A DNA stretch of 64,000 bases, from the NCBI GenBank assembly GCA_963786985.1, contig CAWBBL010000026.1, positions 1 through 64,000 of the forward strand, written 5' to 3'. The position numbers and the translations under genes are program-made. Shown one piece after another: positions 18,210 through 27,219 of the stretch (position 1 is its first letter; every line of letters starts with the position of its first letter). The notes beneath the pieces are model-generated. The model saw nothing but the letters and a program-made list of their open reading frames with translations. It did no database searches and was not told where the DNA came from. The stretch is from Desertimonas sp963786985. Lineage in GTDB: Bacteria; Actinomycetota; Acidimicrobiia; Acidimicrobiales; Ilumatobacteraceae.

Positions 18210-20863
18210 GTCACGGGTTGGCCGAGTTCGTCGAGATCGAGCTCGGCGAGTTGCGGCGTGACTGGTGCCGGCCGTGGCGGGTCGGCCGCGGCGGCACGGT
18301 GGGCGACGTCGAAGTGGTGCGACCCCGGGCCGACGTCGACAGCCGCGGCGCCGGGTAGTTCCACGCGTGCGGAGCTGCCGATCGGCACGACGACGTCGAC
18401 GACGAGCCGGTCGCCGGGGCGAGTCCAGCTCACACGAGCGTCACCGTACGGCGTGCGCAGGGTGGCGGTCGCATGGGTGAGTCCGCCGCCGGGGCGCGGG
18501 CGGACGAGCAGCTTGCGGTAGCCAGGTTCGGCGGGGGCCAACCCGGCCACCACCCGATGGAGGAAGTCGGCGATCGCCCCGAGGGCGTAGTGGTTGAACG
18601 AGGTCATCTCCGTGCGGTTGATCGAGCCGTCCGGCAGCAAGCTGTCCCACCGCTCCCACACGGTCGTCGCCCCCATCGTGATCGGGTACAGCCACGACGG
18701 GCACTGCGTCTGCAGCAACAGGTGGTAGGCGTCGTCGACGAAACCGGCGTCGACCAAGGCGTCGCACACGAACGGCGTCCCGACGAAGCCGGTGCCGATG
18801 CGGAAGTCCTCGCGGCGCACGAGCTCGGCGAGGCGGGCCGCGGCCCGGCGACGTTGCGCCTCGGTCGCCAGCAGGTCGAAGCGCAGCGCCACGGCGTAGG
18901 CGGTCTGCGCGTCGCTGGCCATCCGCCCGGTCGGGGTCACGAACTCGGCGTTGAACCCGTCGGTGATGCGGTCGGCGAGCTCGTCGTAGCGCGCCCGGTC
19001 GGCCTCTCGTCCGAGCACGCCGGCGGTGCGGGCGAGCAGGCGGGCCGTGTGCGCGTGATAGGCGGTGGCGATCAACACGGCGTCCGTGCGTCCGGCGCCC
19101 GGGTCGCGCGGTGGAGCGGCGGGGTCGAGCCAGTCGCCGAACTGGAAGCCGCCGGCCCACACGTGGTCGTCCCCGGCCAGCGTGGCGATCTGGTCGACCC
19201 ACGCCCGCATGCTGTCGTACTGCCGGCGCAGCAGGTCGACGTCGCCGAAGCGCTCGTAGAGCACCCACGGCACGACGACGGCCGCGTCCCCCCACGCCGC
19301 CGCCGGGGCCGCGGCGAAGATCAGTTCGACCCACGGCACGTAGGCCGGGACGGTGCCCAGTTCGGCCTGCTCCGCGGCGAGGTCGGCCAACCACGATTCG
19401 ATCAGCCCGCAACAGTCGTAGAGGAACGCGGCGGTCGGGGCGAAGACCTGCAGGTCGCCGGTCCACCCGAGGCGCTCGTCGCGCTGCGGACAGTCGGTGG
19501 GCACGTCGACGAAGTTGCCGCGCATGCTCCAGCGCACGTTCTCGTGGAGCTGGTTGAGTCGCTCGTCGGAGCAGTCGAAGCCCCCGGTGGCGGTCATGTC
19601 CGAGTGACAGACGACGGCTTCCATCGAGTCGGTGTCGACCGCCGAGGTTTGCCCCTCGATGCTCGCGTAGCGGAACCCGTGGATCGTGAACGCCGGCTCG
19701 TAGACCTCGTCGTCGCCTCCGGCGAGGACGTAGGTGTCGGTGGCGGCGGCCGTCCGCAGCAGCCACATGGCCAGCTCGCCCTTGTCGAGCACCTCGGCGT
19801 GGCGCAACGTCACCTCGTCGCCGGCCGAACCGCGCACCTTGATGCGCACCCGTCCCGTGAGGTTCTGGCCGAAGTCGACGACGGTGACGTCGGTCGGCGA
19901 CTGCTCGATCGCCACGGGGCGCAGGGTCTCGATGCGCCGGACTGGCGGGCCGGTCGGCGCGACCATCCGGTCGGCGACCGAGGCCAGCTCGTCGACAGCG
20001 GCCCAACCGGTGTCGTCGAACCCGACCGTCGTCCAGGCGGCGTCGGCGAGCCTGGCGTCATAGGTCTCGCCGTCGTAGAGGCTGGCGGCGATGCACGCGT
20101 CGGGTGCTGCTCGCCACTGGCGATCGGTGACCACGGTGTCGCTGCTGCCGTCCTCGTAGAACAGTTCGAGTTGGGCGACCGGACCGATGTCGGCGCCGTA
20201 GGTGTCGCGCCGGCCACCGTGGAAGCCGAGACGTCCCCGGTACCAACCCTCGGCGACGGTGATCCCGAGCACATTGTCGCCGTCGCCGATCGCATCCGTG
20301 ACGTCGAGGGTGGCGTACCGGAGTCGATGGCGGTACGAGGTCCAGCCGGGGGCGAGGACCTCGTCGCCGATCGCCGCGCCGTTGCAGGTGACGGTGTAGA
20401 CGCCGAGTGCCGAGACGTACAGCCGCGCCCGGATCACGGCGCCCCGGGTGGTGAACTGCCTGCGGAACCTGATCGGACGTTCAACGGTCGATTCCGGGAA
20501 GCTGGCCGTGATCGGCACTGCCGTCCAGTCCGTCGGATCGGCGAGCGCCACTTCGAGGTCGAGCGGCGCGCTGATCGCCGAGAACTGACCATCCGGGCCG
20601 GCGACACGGACACTGATCCGCCGGCGGGCCCGCGAGGGGAGTGGGTCGAAGGGCCACGGGACGAGCACCGAGTCGTTCGACTGCACGGTGCGCCGTTGCT
20701 GCGCATCGGGGTCGTCGGGATCATCGGCGATGACCTCGTAGGACTGCTGCTGGAACGTGGTGTCGTCGGACTCGACGATCCACGACAGGCGCGGCGTCGT
20801 GACGCCGATGCCGAGCGAGTCGGTGCGGTGCTCGACGCGCAGTTGCGTGACGGTGAGAGTCAT
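18206..20863 (-). CDS. GH78 alpha-L-rhamnosidase
   Basis: An 885-residue glycoside hydrolase that releases terminal alpha-L-rhamnose. Order of parts: N-terminal beta domains (1-290), the (alpha/alpha)6 barrel (about 400-760) and a C-terminal beta sandwich. The hallmark DVPTDCPQRDERLGWTGD is present and supplies the acidic catalytic residues of GH78. No signal peptide is seen, so it probably works in the cytoplasm on oligosaccharides brought in by the adjacent ABC importer. ATG at 20863 follows the permease stop by 7 bases, with GGGGTAA as a weak ribosome site. Confidence 0.95.
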   Translation of the reverse strand: MTLTVTQLRVEHRTDSLGIGVTTPRLSWIVESDDTTFQQQSYEVIADDPDDPDAQQRRTVQSNDSVLVPWPFDPLPSRARRRISVRVAGPDGQFSAISAPLDLEVALADPTDWTAVPITASFPESTVERPIRFRRQFTTRGAVIRARLYVSALGVYTVTCNGAAIGDEVLAPGWTSYRHRLRYATLDVTDAIGDGDNVLGITVAEGWYRGRLGFHGGRRDTYGADIGPVAQLELFYEDGSSDTVVTDRQWRAAPDACIAASLYDGETYDARLADAAWTTVGFDDTGWAAVDELASVADRMVAPTGPPVRRIETLRPVAIEQSPTDVTVVDFGQNLTGRVRIKVRGSAGDEVTLRHAEVLDKGELAMWLLRTAAATDTYVLAGGDDEVYEPAFTIHGFRYASIEGQTSAVDTDSMEAVVCHSDMTATGGFDCSDERLNQLHENVRWSMRGNFVDVPTDCPQRDERLGWTGDLQVFAPTAAFLYDCCGLIESWLADLAAEQAELGTVPAYVPWVELIFAAAPAAAWGDAAVVVPWVLYERFGDVDLLRRQYDSMRAWVDQIATLAGDDHVWAGGFQFGDWLDPAAPPRDPGAGRTDAVLIATAYHAHTARLLARTAGVLGREADRARYDELADRITDGFNAEFVTPTGRMASDAQTAYAVALRFDLLATEAQRRRAAARLAELVRREDFRIGTGFVGTPFVCDALVDAGFVDDAYHLLLQTQCPSWLYPITMGATTVWERWDSLLPDGSINRTEMTSFNHYALGAIADFLHRVVAGLAPAEPGYRKLLVRPRPGGGLTHATATLRTPYGDARVSWTRPGDRLVVDVVVPIGSSARVELPGAAAVDVGPGSHHFDVAHRAAAADPPRPAPVTPQLAELDLDELGQPVT

Positions 20864-20870
20864 CGGCGAG

Positions 20871-21698
20871 TTACCCCTTGACGGCGCCAGTCGTGAGCCC
20901 GGCCACGATCTTGCGGTTGAAGATGATGAACATGACCAAGGCGGGCACGGTGATCAACAGCACGTCCATGAACAAGAGGTTCCACTGCGTGTTGAACTGG
21001 CTCTGGAAGTTGTACAGGGTCAGCTGGACGGTGGCGTTGTCCGACCCCGGCAGGAAGTACAGCGGGTTGACGAAGTCGTTGTAGATCGCCACCGAAGCGG
21101 TGAGGATCACGGTGATCGTGACCGGTCGGAGCAACGGGAACACCACCCGGAAGAACAGCGCCAGGCCGGTACACCCGTCGATCATCGCCGCCTCGTCGAG
21201 CTGACGAGGGATCGTCGCCACGAAGGCGCGGAACAGGATGATGCTGAACGGGGCGATGTAGGCGACCTCGACGAGGACCAAGCCCCACAGCGAGTTGAAC
21301 AGGTTGATCTTCTGCAGCACGTAGATCGTCGGCACGACGGCGGGCGGGATGATCAGGCCGGCGAGGACCAGGGCGCTGGCCAGGGCGGACATGCGGTCAC
21401 GGCGCCGCTCCATCACGAAGCCGGTCATCGAACAGAACACGATGAGCAGAGCCACCGCCACGATCGTGACGACGAAGCTGTTCCTCATCGCCGTGACGAG
21501 CAGGTTGTCGCGAGTCGTGACGACTTCGACGATGTTGCCCCACACCGGCCACGACGTCGGCCACGAGAAGTCGAGCTGGGCCGATTGGGCCCGGTCCTTG
21601 ACGGCCGTCAGGGCGATGAACCCGAACGGGATCACGAACACGACGAGCATGACGGTGAGGGCGACGACGTCGAGCCAGTACCGCCGGATCAGCCTCAC
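20871..21698 (-). CDS. sugar ABC importer permease, MalG/LacG type
   Basis: A 275-residue inner-membrane permease with six predicted spans. The EAA loop is IPRQLDEAAMIDGCTGLALF, followed by PLLRPVTITVILTASVAIYNDFVNPLYFL, as usual for MalG-type proteins. It pairs with the permease encoded just upstream. GTG at 21698 overlaps that gene's stop (GTGA), showing translational coupling; the longer frame upstream is a shadow. Confidence 0.92.
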   Translation of the reverse strand: MRLIRRYWLDVVALTVMLVVFVIPFGFIALTAVKDRAQSAQLDFSWPTSWPVWGNIVEVVTTRDNLLVTAMRNSFVVTIVAVALLIVFCSMTGFVMERRRDRMSALASALVLAGLIIPPAVVPTIYVLQKINLFNSLWGLVLVEVAYIAPFSIILFRAFVATIPRQLDEAAMIDGCTGLALFFRVVFPLLRPVTITVILTASVAIYNDFVNPLYFLPGSDNATVQLTLYNFQSQFNTQWNLLFMDVLLITVPALVMFIIFNRKIVAGLTTGAVKG

Positions 21699-22483
21699 GA
21701 CGTCAGCTCCCGTTTGCGGAGGAACCAGTTCAACGGGAAGATGATCGCCGTGACGAGGAGGAACAGGATCACGTTGCCGGCCGTCGACAGGCCGTAGAAG
21801 CCGGCTTGGTAGTTCTTGAAGATCGTCGAGGCGAGGACGTCGGTGGTGAATCCTGGCCCACCGCCGGTCATCGTCCAGACCAGGTCGAAGGAACGCAGCC
21901 CACCGATCAGCGACAGCAGGATCACCGTGAACGTCGCCGGCGTGCTCAGCGGGAGGATCACGTGGCGGAACCGGGCCCAGGCACTGCCGCCGTCGACGGA
22001 CACCGACTCGAGCAGCTCTGACGGGATCGACACGATGCCGGCGATGAAGATGACCATCGCCAACCCGACGCCCTTCCAGACGTCGACGAGGGCGATCGAC
22101 AGCAGGGCGATCTGCGGGTCGGTCAGCCACTTCGGACCGGTGACTCCGATGACGTCGATCGTCCGGTTGATGAGGCCCTTGGTCGGATGCATCATCACCT
22201 TGAACGTGATGCCGACGGCCACGAAGCTGACGAGCACGGGGAAGAACACGATCGAGCGGATCGTCCCCTTGAGCCGCAGCCGCGAGGTGACGAGCATGGC
22301 CAGGGCCATCCCGAGGACGACCTTCAGGCCGCTGGTGACGACGGCGTAGATGAACGTGTTGCGCAGGCCGTTGGTCAGCGCCGGTTCCCGGAAGAACTGC
22401 CGGAAGTTGTCGAGCCCGATGAACTCCCAGTCGAACAGCGTCCAGCGGGTCAGCGAATAGAAGAAGGCCATGCCCGTGGGCAC
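21695..22483 (-). CDS. sugar ABC importer permease, MalF/LacF type, N-terminus unclear
   Basis: An inner-membrane permease of the rhamnoside importer, with EAA loop IPSELLESVSVDGGSAWARF and the C-terminal GGLRSFDLVWTMTGGGPG typical of MalF-type subunits. The first start codon in frame is GTG at 22483, but the frame upstream continues to encode a good first membrane span (YPHWFYLPSGIVFLAIFAV) to about 22560 with no ATG, GTG or TTG. A start in another frame (for example GTG at 22623) plus a frameshift would explain this. The annotated start therefore probably truncates the protein by 25-45 residues. Confidence 0.85.
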   Translation of the reverse strand: MPTGMAFFYSLTRWTLFDWEFIGLDNFRQFFREPALTNGLRNTFIYAVVTSGLKVVLGMALAMLVTSRLRLKGTIRSIVFFPVLVSFVAVGITFKVMMHPTKGLINRTIDVIGVTGPKWLTDPQIALLSIALVDVWKGVGLAMVIFIAGIVSIPSELLESVSVDGGSAWARFRHVILPLSTPATFTVILLSLIGGLRSFDLVWTMTGGGPGFTTDVLASTIFKNYQAGFYGLSTAGNVILFLLVTAIIFPLNWFLRKRELTS

Positions 22484-22587
22484 GGCGAAGATGGCGAGGA
22501 AGACGATGCCCGAGGGCAGGTAGAACCAGTGCGGATACGCCGATCGGCGTTGACGGTCGTGCGCCGGCCGATCGAGCGGGTCCGGTT

Positions 22588-22625
22588 GGGTGGGACCTGG
22601 GCCTCCGCCGGCTCAGGTCCCACCC
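22588..22625. terminator. 12-bp perfect hairpin after the binding-protein gene
   Basis: GGGTGGGACCTG and CAGGTCCCACCC enclose a 14-nt loop, about 30 bases past the binding-protein stop and before the permease gene. Without a T-run it is probably a partial terminator or 3' mRNA stabiliser that keeps binding-protein levels above permease levels, as in many sugar operons. Confidence 0.5.
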
Positions 22626-22655
22626 CGTTCGGGTGAGTGGTGTGGAGGGTCCCCG

Positions 22656-23999
22656 TCACCAGCCAGGCAGGCCGAGTTGTTGGGCTTGCTTCTCGACGTC
22701 CTCGTCGTAGAGCGCGGCGGCGTCTTCGGCGGTGCGCAGGCCGGAGCCGACCTCGACCGTGATGTGCTCGAGGTTCGGACCCTTGAGCGGCGACAGGAAC
22801 TCGAGCGCCGGGCCGACGTTGCCGGCGTCGATGTACTCCTGGATGTCGAGCACGGCGGGCAGCACGTCGTCGGGCAGCGTGGCGCCCTCGATGAGGTACG
22901 GCCCTGAGGGGGTGGCGCCGGCGGTCTGCGCCTCGGTGCCCTCGACCGAGGCGATGAAGGCGAGGAACGCCCTGGCGACATCCTCGTGCTCGGTGGTCGC
23001 CGCGATGTAGGCGCCGGCCGGCATCCACAACGTCATCCCGTTGGTGTCGGCGCTCTCGCCGGGCTGGGCGAAGAAGCCGATGTTCTGGGCGGCCTCGGGA
23101 TCGAGGGCGGCGATCTCCGACAGGGCGAACGTCAGCATCGGATACTGGGCGATCTCGCCGGCGATCAGCATCTGCAGGGCGTCCTCGTAGGTCGCCGAGC
23201 CGTAGTCCTCGTTCCACCAGTCGCTCTCGTAGGCCTCCTGGAGGCGCTCGAAGCTGCGCAGGGCCGCCGGCGTGTCGGCGTAGTGAGCCTCGTTGGCGGT
23301 GTACTGCTCGGCGAAGTCCGGTGCCTCTTGGGCGACGTTGTAGTAGTCGGCGAGGACGAACAGCTGTGACGTCCACGTGGTGCCGAACGAGGCGCCGACT
23401 GGAGTCACACCCGCTTCCTTGAGCGCCTCGTTGTTGGCGGCGAACTCCTCCCACGTCGTCGGCACGGACAGGCCGTGCTCCTCGAAGATGTCCGTCCGGT
23501 AGAGAATCCCGCCGCCGAGACCGGAACCGAACGGCACGCCGTAGACCCCGTCGCCCTGGCTGACCGTCGGGATGAAGGCGTCGACGACGTTGTCGAGCAT
23601 CGGGTCACCGGCGAGGTCGACGATCGACTCCGCCGGGTTGAGGGCCTGCAACAGCGAGCCCGAGTTGTAGAAGAACACGTCGGCCATCTCGTCCGTCGCC
23701 AGTCGGGTCTTGACGATGTTGTCGCCGTCGGCGCCGCCGGGCCGCTCCTCGACGTCGAACGAGACGTTGGGGTGCAGCTCGGAGAAGGCCGTCGTCAGGC
23801 CCTCGGTCAGCAGCACCGTCGTCTCGGTGTTGTCGATCAGCAACGACAACGTCACGTCCTCGCCGCCGGCCAACTCGACGGCGCCGTCATCGGCCGGCGC
23901 GGTCGTGTCCGTTGACGCGGCGACGGGCATCGCCATGGCCATCGATGCGGCCACGACGACTCCGCTGATGTGCGCGAAAGCCCTGAGTCCCCTACTCAT
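22656..23999 (-). CDS. sugar-binding protein of ABC importer (family 1)
   Basis: An extracytoplasmic family 1 solute-binding protein of 447 residues, first gene of the rhamnoside operon. The N-terminus carries a signal sequence (AHISGVVVAASMAMAMPVAA), then a Thr/Ala linker, then a typical core: DVFFYNSGSLLQAL, VYGVPFGSGLGGGILYRTDI, TTWEEFAANNEALKEAGVTP. ATG at 23999 has GGGGGAG upstream. Downstream genes encode two permeases, a GH78 rhamnosidase and a LacI repressor, so its ligand is probably a rhamnose-containing oligosaccharide. The importer's ATPase is not encoded here and is probably a shared MsiK-type protein elsewhere. Confidence 0.93.
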   Translation of the reverse strand: MSRGLRAFAHISGVVVAASMAMAMPVAASTDTTAPADDGAVELAGGEDVTLSLLIDNTETTVLLTEGLTTAFSELHPNVSFDVEERPGGADGDNIVKTRLATDEMADVFFYNSGSLLQALNPAESIVDLAGDPMLDNVVDAFIPTVSQGDGVYGVPFGSGLGGGILYRTDIFEEHGLSVPTTWEEFAANNEALKEAGVTPVGASFGTTWTSQLFVLADYYNVAQEAPDFAEQYTANEAHYADTPAALRSFERLQEAYESDWWNEDYGSATYEDALQMLIAGEIAQYPMLTFALSEIAALDPEAAQNIGFFAQPGESADTNGMTLWMPAGAYIAATTEHEDVARAFLAFIASVEGTEAQTAGATPSGPYLIEGATLPDDVLPAVLDIQEYIDAGNVGPALEFLSPLKGPNLEHITVEVGSGLRTAEDAAALYDEDVEKQAQQLGLPGW

Positions 24000-24041
24000 T
24001 GCCCACTCCCCCTTCTCCCTTCGGCCCCGAGTCCGAAGGTG

Positions 24042-24053
24042 TGAATCGTTTCA
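24042..24053. promoter_or_regulatory. LacI-type operator upstream of rhamnoside operon
   Basis: TGAATCGTTTCA, with TGAA/TTCA half-sites and a CG-containing centre, lies about 43 bases before the first gene of the rhamnoside operon. It fits the GAAACGTTTC-like pattern bound by many LacI repressors. Confidence 0.5.
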
Positions 24054-24284
24054 AAATCGAACAGTAGCGATGAGCAGCCGCGGTGTCAACCGTCGCCGCT
24101 CGGCGCCTCCGCCAAGTCGGCGAGGATCCGCCGCCAGTGGTCGACCATCGCCGTCCAACCGCGCCACCGCCCCACCCGATCTGGGCGGCCTCCGATTCGT
24201 TGGTCGATTTCCGGACGCCAACGTCCTCACAGCGACCAAAGAAGGCGCGCAGCGGCGCCGGCGCCGACGGTGCGGCGGATGCCG
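24054..24284. other. intergenic region, possible 20-residue remnant
   Basis: Between the binding-protein promoter and the methyltransferase 3' end I see no complete gene. A leftward ATG frame at 24148-24086 reads MVDHWRRILADLAEAPSGDG, which looks protein-like but is too short to judge; it may be the tail of a decayed or frameshifted gene. Confidence 0.35.
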
Positions 24285-25292
24285 TCAACGCAACCTGGCC
24301 TCGATCACACCGAGCCCGGCCGGCGACGCCGTCATCGCGACCTGCGTCAGGTCGAACCCGGCCCGGCCGAGAAGTCCGGCGAACTCGGCGGCGGTCCGCT
24401 CCCGGGCCCCGAGCAGGAGGAGCATGTGCACGTCCATGCGGATCGCCGCCGGCCGATCGATGGCCCGCTCCGGCATGATCGCCTCGACGATCAACAACCG
24501 GCTGTCGCGGCGCATCGCTCGATGACAGGTCGTCAGGATGCGCCCGACGTCGTCGTCGTTCCAGTCGTGGAGCACACGCGACAGCAGGTAGGCATCAGCA
24601 CCCGCCGGCACGATGTCGAAGAAGTCGCCGGTCACACAATCGGCGCGATCGGCGAGACCGGCGGACTCCAGCCGGTCTCTGGCGCCGGCGATCGCCTCGG
24701 GGCGGTCGAGCAACACGCCGCGAACAGCGGGATGCGCGGCGAGGATCGCCGCCAGCAGGATCCCGCCTCCACCGCCGACGTCGACGAGTTGTTCGATGCC
24801 GGAGAAATCGAACGTTTCGACCACGGCGCTGGCTTCCTGCTCGGCGCGTCCGGCCATCGACGCCTGGAACGCCGCCTCATGGTCAGGGTGGTCCGCGAGG
24901 TGATCGAAGAACCGCGCACCGTGGATCCGTTCGAAGGCCGTGCCCCGGCCGAGCACGGTGTCGAGCAGCCCGGCGGCCGAGCCGTAGTACAACTCACCAC
25001 GGACGATCGCCGCACCGCGCAACGAGGTCAGCGATTCGCCGACCGGCGTGAGGGCGAACCGCCCGTCATCCTCCTCGGACAGGACGCCTTCGATGACCAG
25101 ACCGCGCAGCACGCGCACCAGCGCGTCGCGATCGGCGCCCACGGCACTGGCGATCTCGGTGCCCGACCGTGGCCCATCGGCGAGCACCGTGGCGAGGTCG
25201 AGCTTGGCGGCGACGTACAGCAACTGCGTGGTGACGAACCCGTCGAGCAGATGCAGCAACCTCCACGGCGGCGGCGTGGTGGCGTCGTCCAC
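24285..25292 (-). CDS. O-methyltransferase family 2 (AcnB/TcmN type)
   Basis: A 335-residue SAM-dependent O-methyltransferase. It has an N-terminal dimerisation winged helix (LLYVAAKLDLATVLADGPRS, LVRVLRGLVIEGVL), then the Rossmann domain with motif I LVDVGGGGGILLAAIL and the signature LSRVLHDWNDDD, where the His is the usual catalytic base. Enzymes of this kind methylate hydroxyl groups of polyketides, phenolics or hydroxyneurosporene; no biosynthetic cluster is near, so the substrate is open. GTG at 25292. Confidence 0.9.
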   Translation of the reverse strand: MDDATTPPPWRLLHLLDGFVTTQLLYVAAKLDLATVLADGPRSGTEIASAVGADRDALVRVLRGLVIEGVLSEEDDGRFALTPVGESLTSLRGAAIVRGELYYGSAAGLLDTVLGRGTAFERIHGARFFDHLADHPDHEAAFQASMAGRAEQEASAVVETFDFSGIEQLVDVGGGGGILLAAILAAHPAVRGVLLDRPEAIAGARDRLESAGLADRADCVTGDFFDIVPAGADAYLLSRVLHDWNDDDVGRILTTCHRAMRRDSRLLIVEAIMPERAIDRPAAIRMDVHMLLLLGARERTAAEFAGLLGRAGFDLTQVAMTASPAGLGVIEARLR

Positions 25293-25322
25293 GCACCACT
25301 CTCCCGCAATCCGACTGCTGGA

Positions 25323-25835
25323 TCAGAAGCGGTATCGCGTCGCTCCGCCAGGTTCGTCGCGGTCGTAGGCGAACGCTTTCGCCGGGGCGATGCGGTACAC
25401 GAGGGCCTCGCCGGCTTCGTGGCGGAACGCCCCGTCGGCGACGTCGAAGTGCCACTCCTCGCCGTACTTCGTCTCCCACGCCGCGGCGAGCACCGCCAGT
25501 TCGTCGTCGTCGGCGACGCGCACCGCCCGCCCTTCGACGATCACGTCGAGTCCGGCCCACACATTCGTTCCCGTCGCGACAACGACGTTGTCGTTGGCGG
25601 CGAGGTTCTGCGCCTTCTGCTCGTGTGGCCCGGTGCACACGTGCACGGCGGCGTCACGCCAGACGGCGATCACCGGGGTGACATGCGGTCGGCCATCGGA
25701 CCGGACGGTCGTGAGCCAGTAGATCGCGGCGTCGGCGAACACCGACGCTGCTCGGTCCCACGGTGTCGGTGTGGCGCCAGGACCGCTGTAGGGCACGTCG
25801 AGCTCGACGGTCGGGTTGGCGGTTCGATTCGTCAT
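25323..25835 (-). CDS. pyridoxamine 5'-phosphate oxidase-fold protein
   Basis: A 170-residue split-beta-barrel flavin or F420-binding protein of the PPOX superfamily. Typical elements are IYWLTTVRSDGRPHVTPVIAV, the central VCTGPHEQKAQNLAANDNV and VIVEGRAVRVADDDEL. Actinobacterial members often use F420 rather than FMN; the sequence does not decide this. ATG at 25835 follows the stop of the DinB-like gene by 5 bases, so the two are probably co-transcribed. Confidence 0.87.
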   Translation of the reverse strand: MTNRTANPTVELDVPYSGPGATPTPWDRAASVFADAAIYWLTTVRSDGRPHVTPVIAVWRDAAVHVCTGPHEQKAQNLAANDNVVVATGTNVWAGLDVIVEGRAVRVADDDELAVLAAAWETKYGEEWHFDVADGAFRHEAGEALVYRIAPAKAFAYDRDEPGGATRYRF

Positions 25836-25840
25836 GCTCG

Positions 25841-26452
25841 TTATCGACCTCCGCCGACCTCCGAACTCATCGCCGCCTGCTCTACGCGAGCGCGGTAGCT
25901 CTCCCACCACGCCGCGTCGACGGACGGAAGGTTCTTGCTGTCGGGGCGATCGCCGGCCCCTCCATCGATCAGCTCGCGGACGATGTCGGCGTGTCCGGCG
26001 TGGCGACTGGTTTCGTCGATGATGTGCACGAGGATGCGGTGCAGGGTCACCTCGTTGACGTCGTCGGGCCACCACGGCACGCGCCCGGGACTGTCGAGAT
26101 CGAGCGTGTCGATCGTGACGTCGGAGTGCGCCCACACCTGGTGGTAGAGGTCAACGATCTGTTGGCGCGACTCCTCGGGCGTCGCCCACATGTCGGCGTT
26201 GACCTCGGCGTCGTCGGCGAACCACGGGAACTGCTCGGGAAACGGCCGGCCGAACGTGTCGCCGAGGTAACCGGCCTCGACGCTGGCGACGTGCTTCACG
26301 AGACCCAACAGGTTGGTGCCGGTGGGTACCAGGGGACGGCGGATGTCGTACTCGGAGAGCCCGTCGAGCTTCCACACCAGGGCCTCGCGCCCCCGCTGCA
26401 GGTATCGACGGAGGTCACCCTTCGGGTCAGCTTCGGCCACGCCGGACATCAT
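25841..26452 (-). CDS. DinB-superfamily (DUF664) protein
   Basis: A 203-residue four-helix-bundle protein of the DUF664 group. Candidate metal ligands are His in LLGLVKHVASVEAGYL and the pair in HIIDETSRHAGHADIVRELI, the same pattern as the protein at 15665. Many actinobacterial members are mycothiol-linked transferases, but no reaction can be assigned. It lies just upstream of the PPOX gene. Two ATGs in a row (26452, 26449) leave the start ambiguous by one codon. Confidence 0.88.
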   Translation of the reverse strand: MMSGVAEADPKGDLRRYLQRGREALVWKLDGLSEYDIRRPLVPTGTNLLGLVKHVASVEAGYLGDTFGRPFPEQFPWFADDAEVNADMWATPEESRQQIVDLYHQVWAHSDVTIDTLDLDSPGRVPWWPDDVNEVTLHRILVHIIDETSRHAGHADIVRELIDGGAGDRPDSKNLPSVDAAWWESYRARVEQAAMSSEVGGGR

Positions 26453-26540
26453 GTCATCGCCCGGCCGTCATGCTCGTCGCCGTGGTTCGCAACGGAGTCG
26501 GCTGGGTATCCGAAGGCCACCACCAACGAGAGGAACCCCG

Positions 26541-26687
26541 ATGTCAGACCCCGATCCGCAAGAGCCGATGGCGCCCCGGCCGATCGACCCCGTCGGGCCG
26601 GAACCTGTGCCGCCGACGCCGATCATCCCCGACCCGACAATGCCGGACCCGTCGGATCCCGAACCGACGCCCCCCGACAACTTCTGA
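26541..26687 (+). CDS. 48-residue acidic proline-rich small protein
   Basis: A short ATG frame with GAGAGGAA as a good ribosome site 6 bases upstream. The product (opening MSDPDPQEPMAPRPIDPVG, ending PTPPDNF) is nearly one-third proline with many Asp/Glu and no Cys, Trp or Lys. It is probably disordered. I recognise no family. It is flanked by leftward genes on both sides, so it would need its own promoter. Confidence 0.55.
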   Translation: MSDPDPQEPMAPRPIDPVGPEPVPPTPIIPDPTMPDPSDPEPTPPDNF

Positions 26688-26696
26688 GCGGGTTCG

Positions 26697-27173
26697 TCAG
26701 GCGCCGGGGAGGGTGTGGTAGGCGCCGCTGACGCCCTCGGCCACCGTCTGCGCCGCCCGGCCGGCAGCGCGGCGGCCCGACCAGAACACCGACGGTCGGC
26801 CGCCGGTGTCGAGGGCCGCCGCCATCACCCCAGCGAACAGGCCGGCGTCTCTGGCGACGTCGAGCAGCTGCCCCTTGCGCCGACTGGCATCGCGCTCCTC
26901 CCAGAAGCGGTTGTTGGTGAGCGTTGCCGGGACGAGCGTCGCTCCCAACACCAGTGAGGCGAGGCGCGGCACGAACCCGAGGATCAACATCGCCGCCCCG
27001 CCGATCTGCGCCCCGGCGGTGACCTTCATCAGGGTCTCGGGGCTCATCGCCGTCAGTCCGCCGTTGCTGCCGAGCGGCGCAGGCGTCGGCGCCGGCGCAC
27101 GGAGCGCTTGGACGCCACGGACGATGAACGGGGCGGCGAGGAGCGGGCGGATCAACGTGCGCAGATCAAACAT
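26697..27173 (-). CDS. DoxX-family membrane protein
   Basis: A 158-residue membrane protein with the DoxX pattern: an N-terminal helix with LLAAPFIVRGVQAL, then MKVTAGAQIGGAAMLILGF, LASLVLGATLVPATLTNNRF and LFAGVMAAALDTGGRPS, four spans in all. DoxX proteins are linked to redox or thiol stress, but their mechanism is not settled. ATG at 27173. Confidence 0.87.
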   Translation of the reverse strand: MFDLRTLIRPLLAAPFIVRGVQALRAPAPTPAPLGSNGGLTAMSPETLMKVTAGAQIGGAAMLILGFVPRLASLVLGATLVPATLTNNRFWEERDASRRKGQLLDVARDAGLFAGVMAAALDTGGRPSVFWSGRRAAGRAAQTVAEGVSGAYHTLPGA

Positions 27174-27219
27174 GACAGCCCGATACCCGGTCAGTGGCGT
27201 CGGCAGACTCCGTGGCGGT

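Noticed and set aside
18473..20881. 802-codon rightward open frame opposite the rhamnosidase gene
   Set aside because: It is the GC-driven antisense shadow of a clear GH78 gene; the translation is low-complexity and has no recognisable domain.
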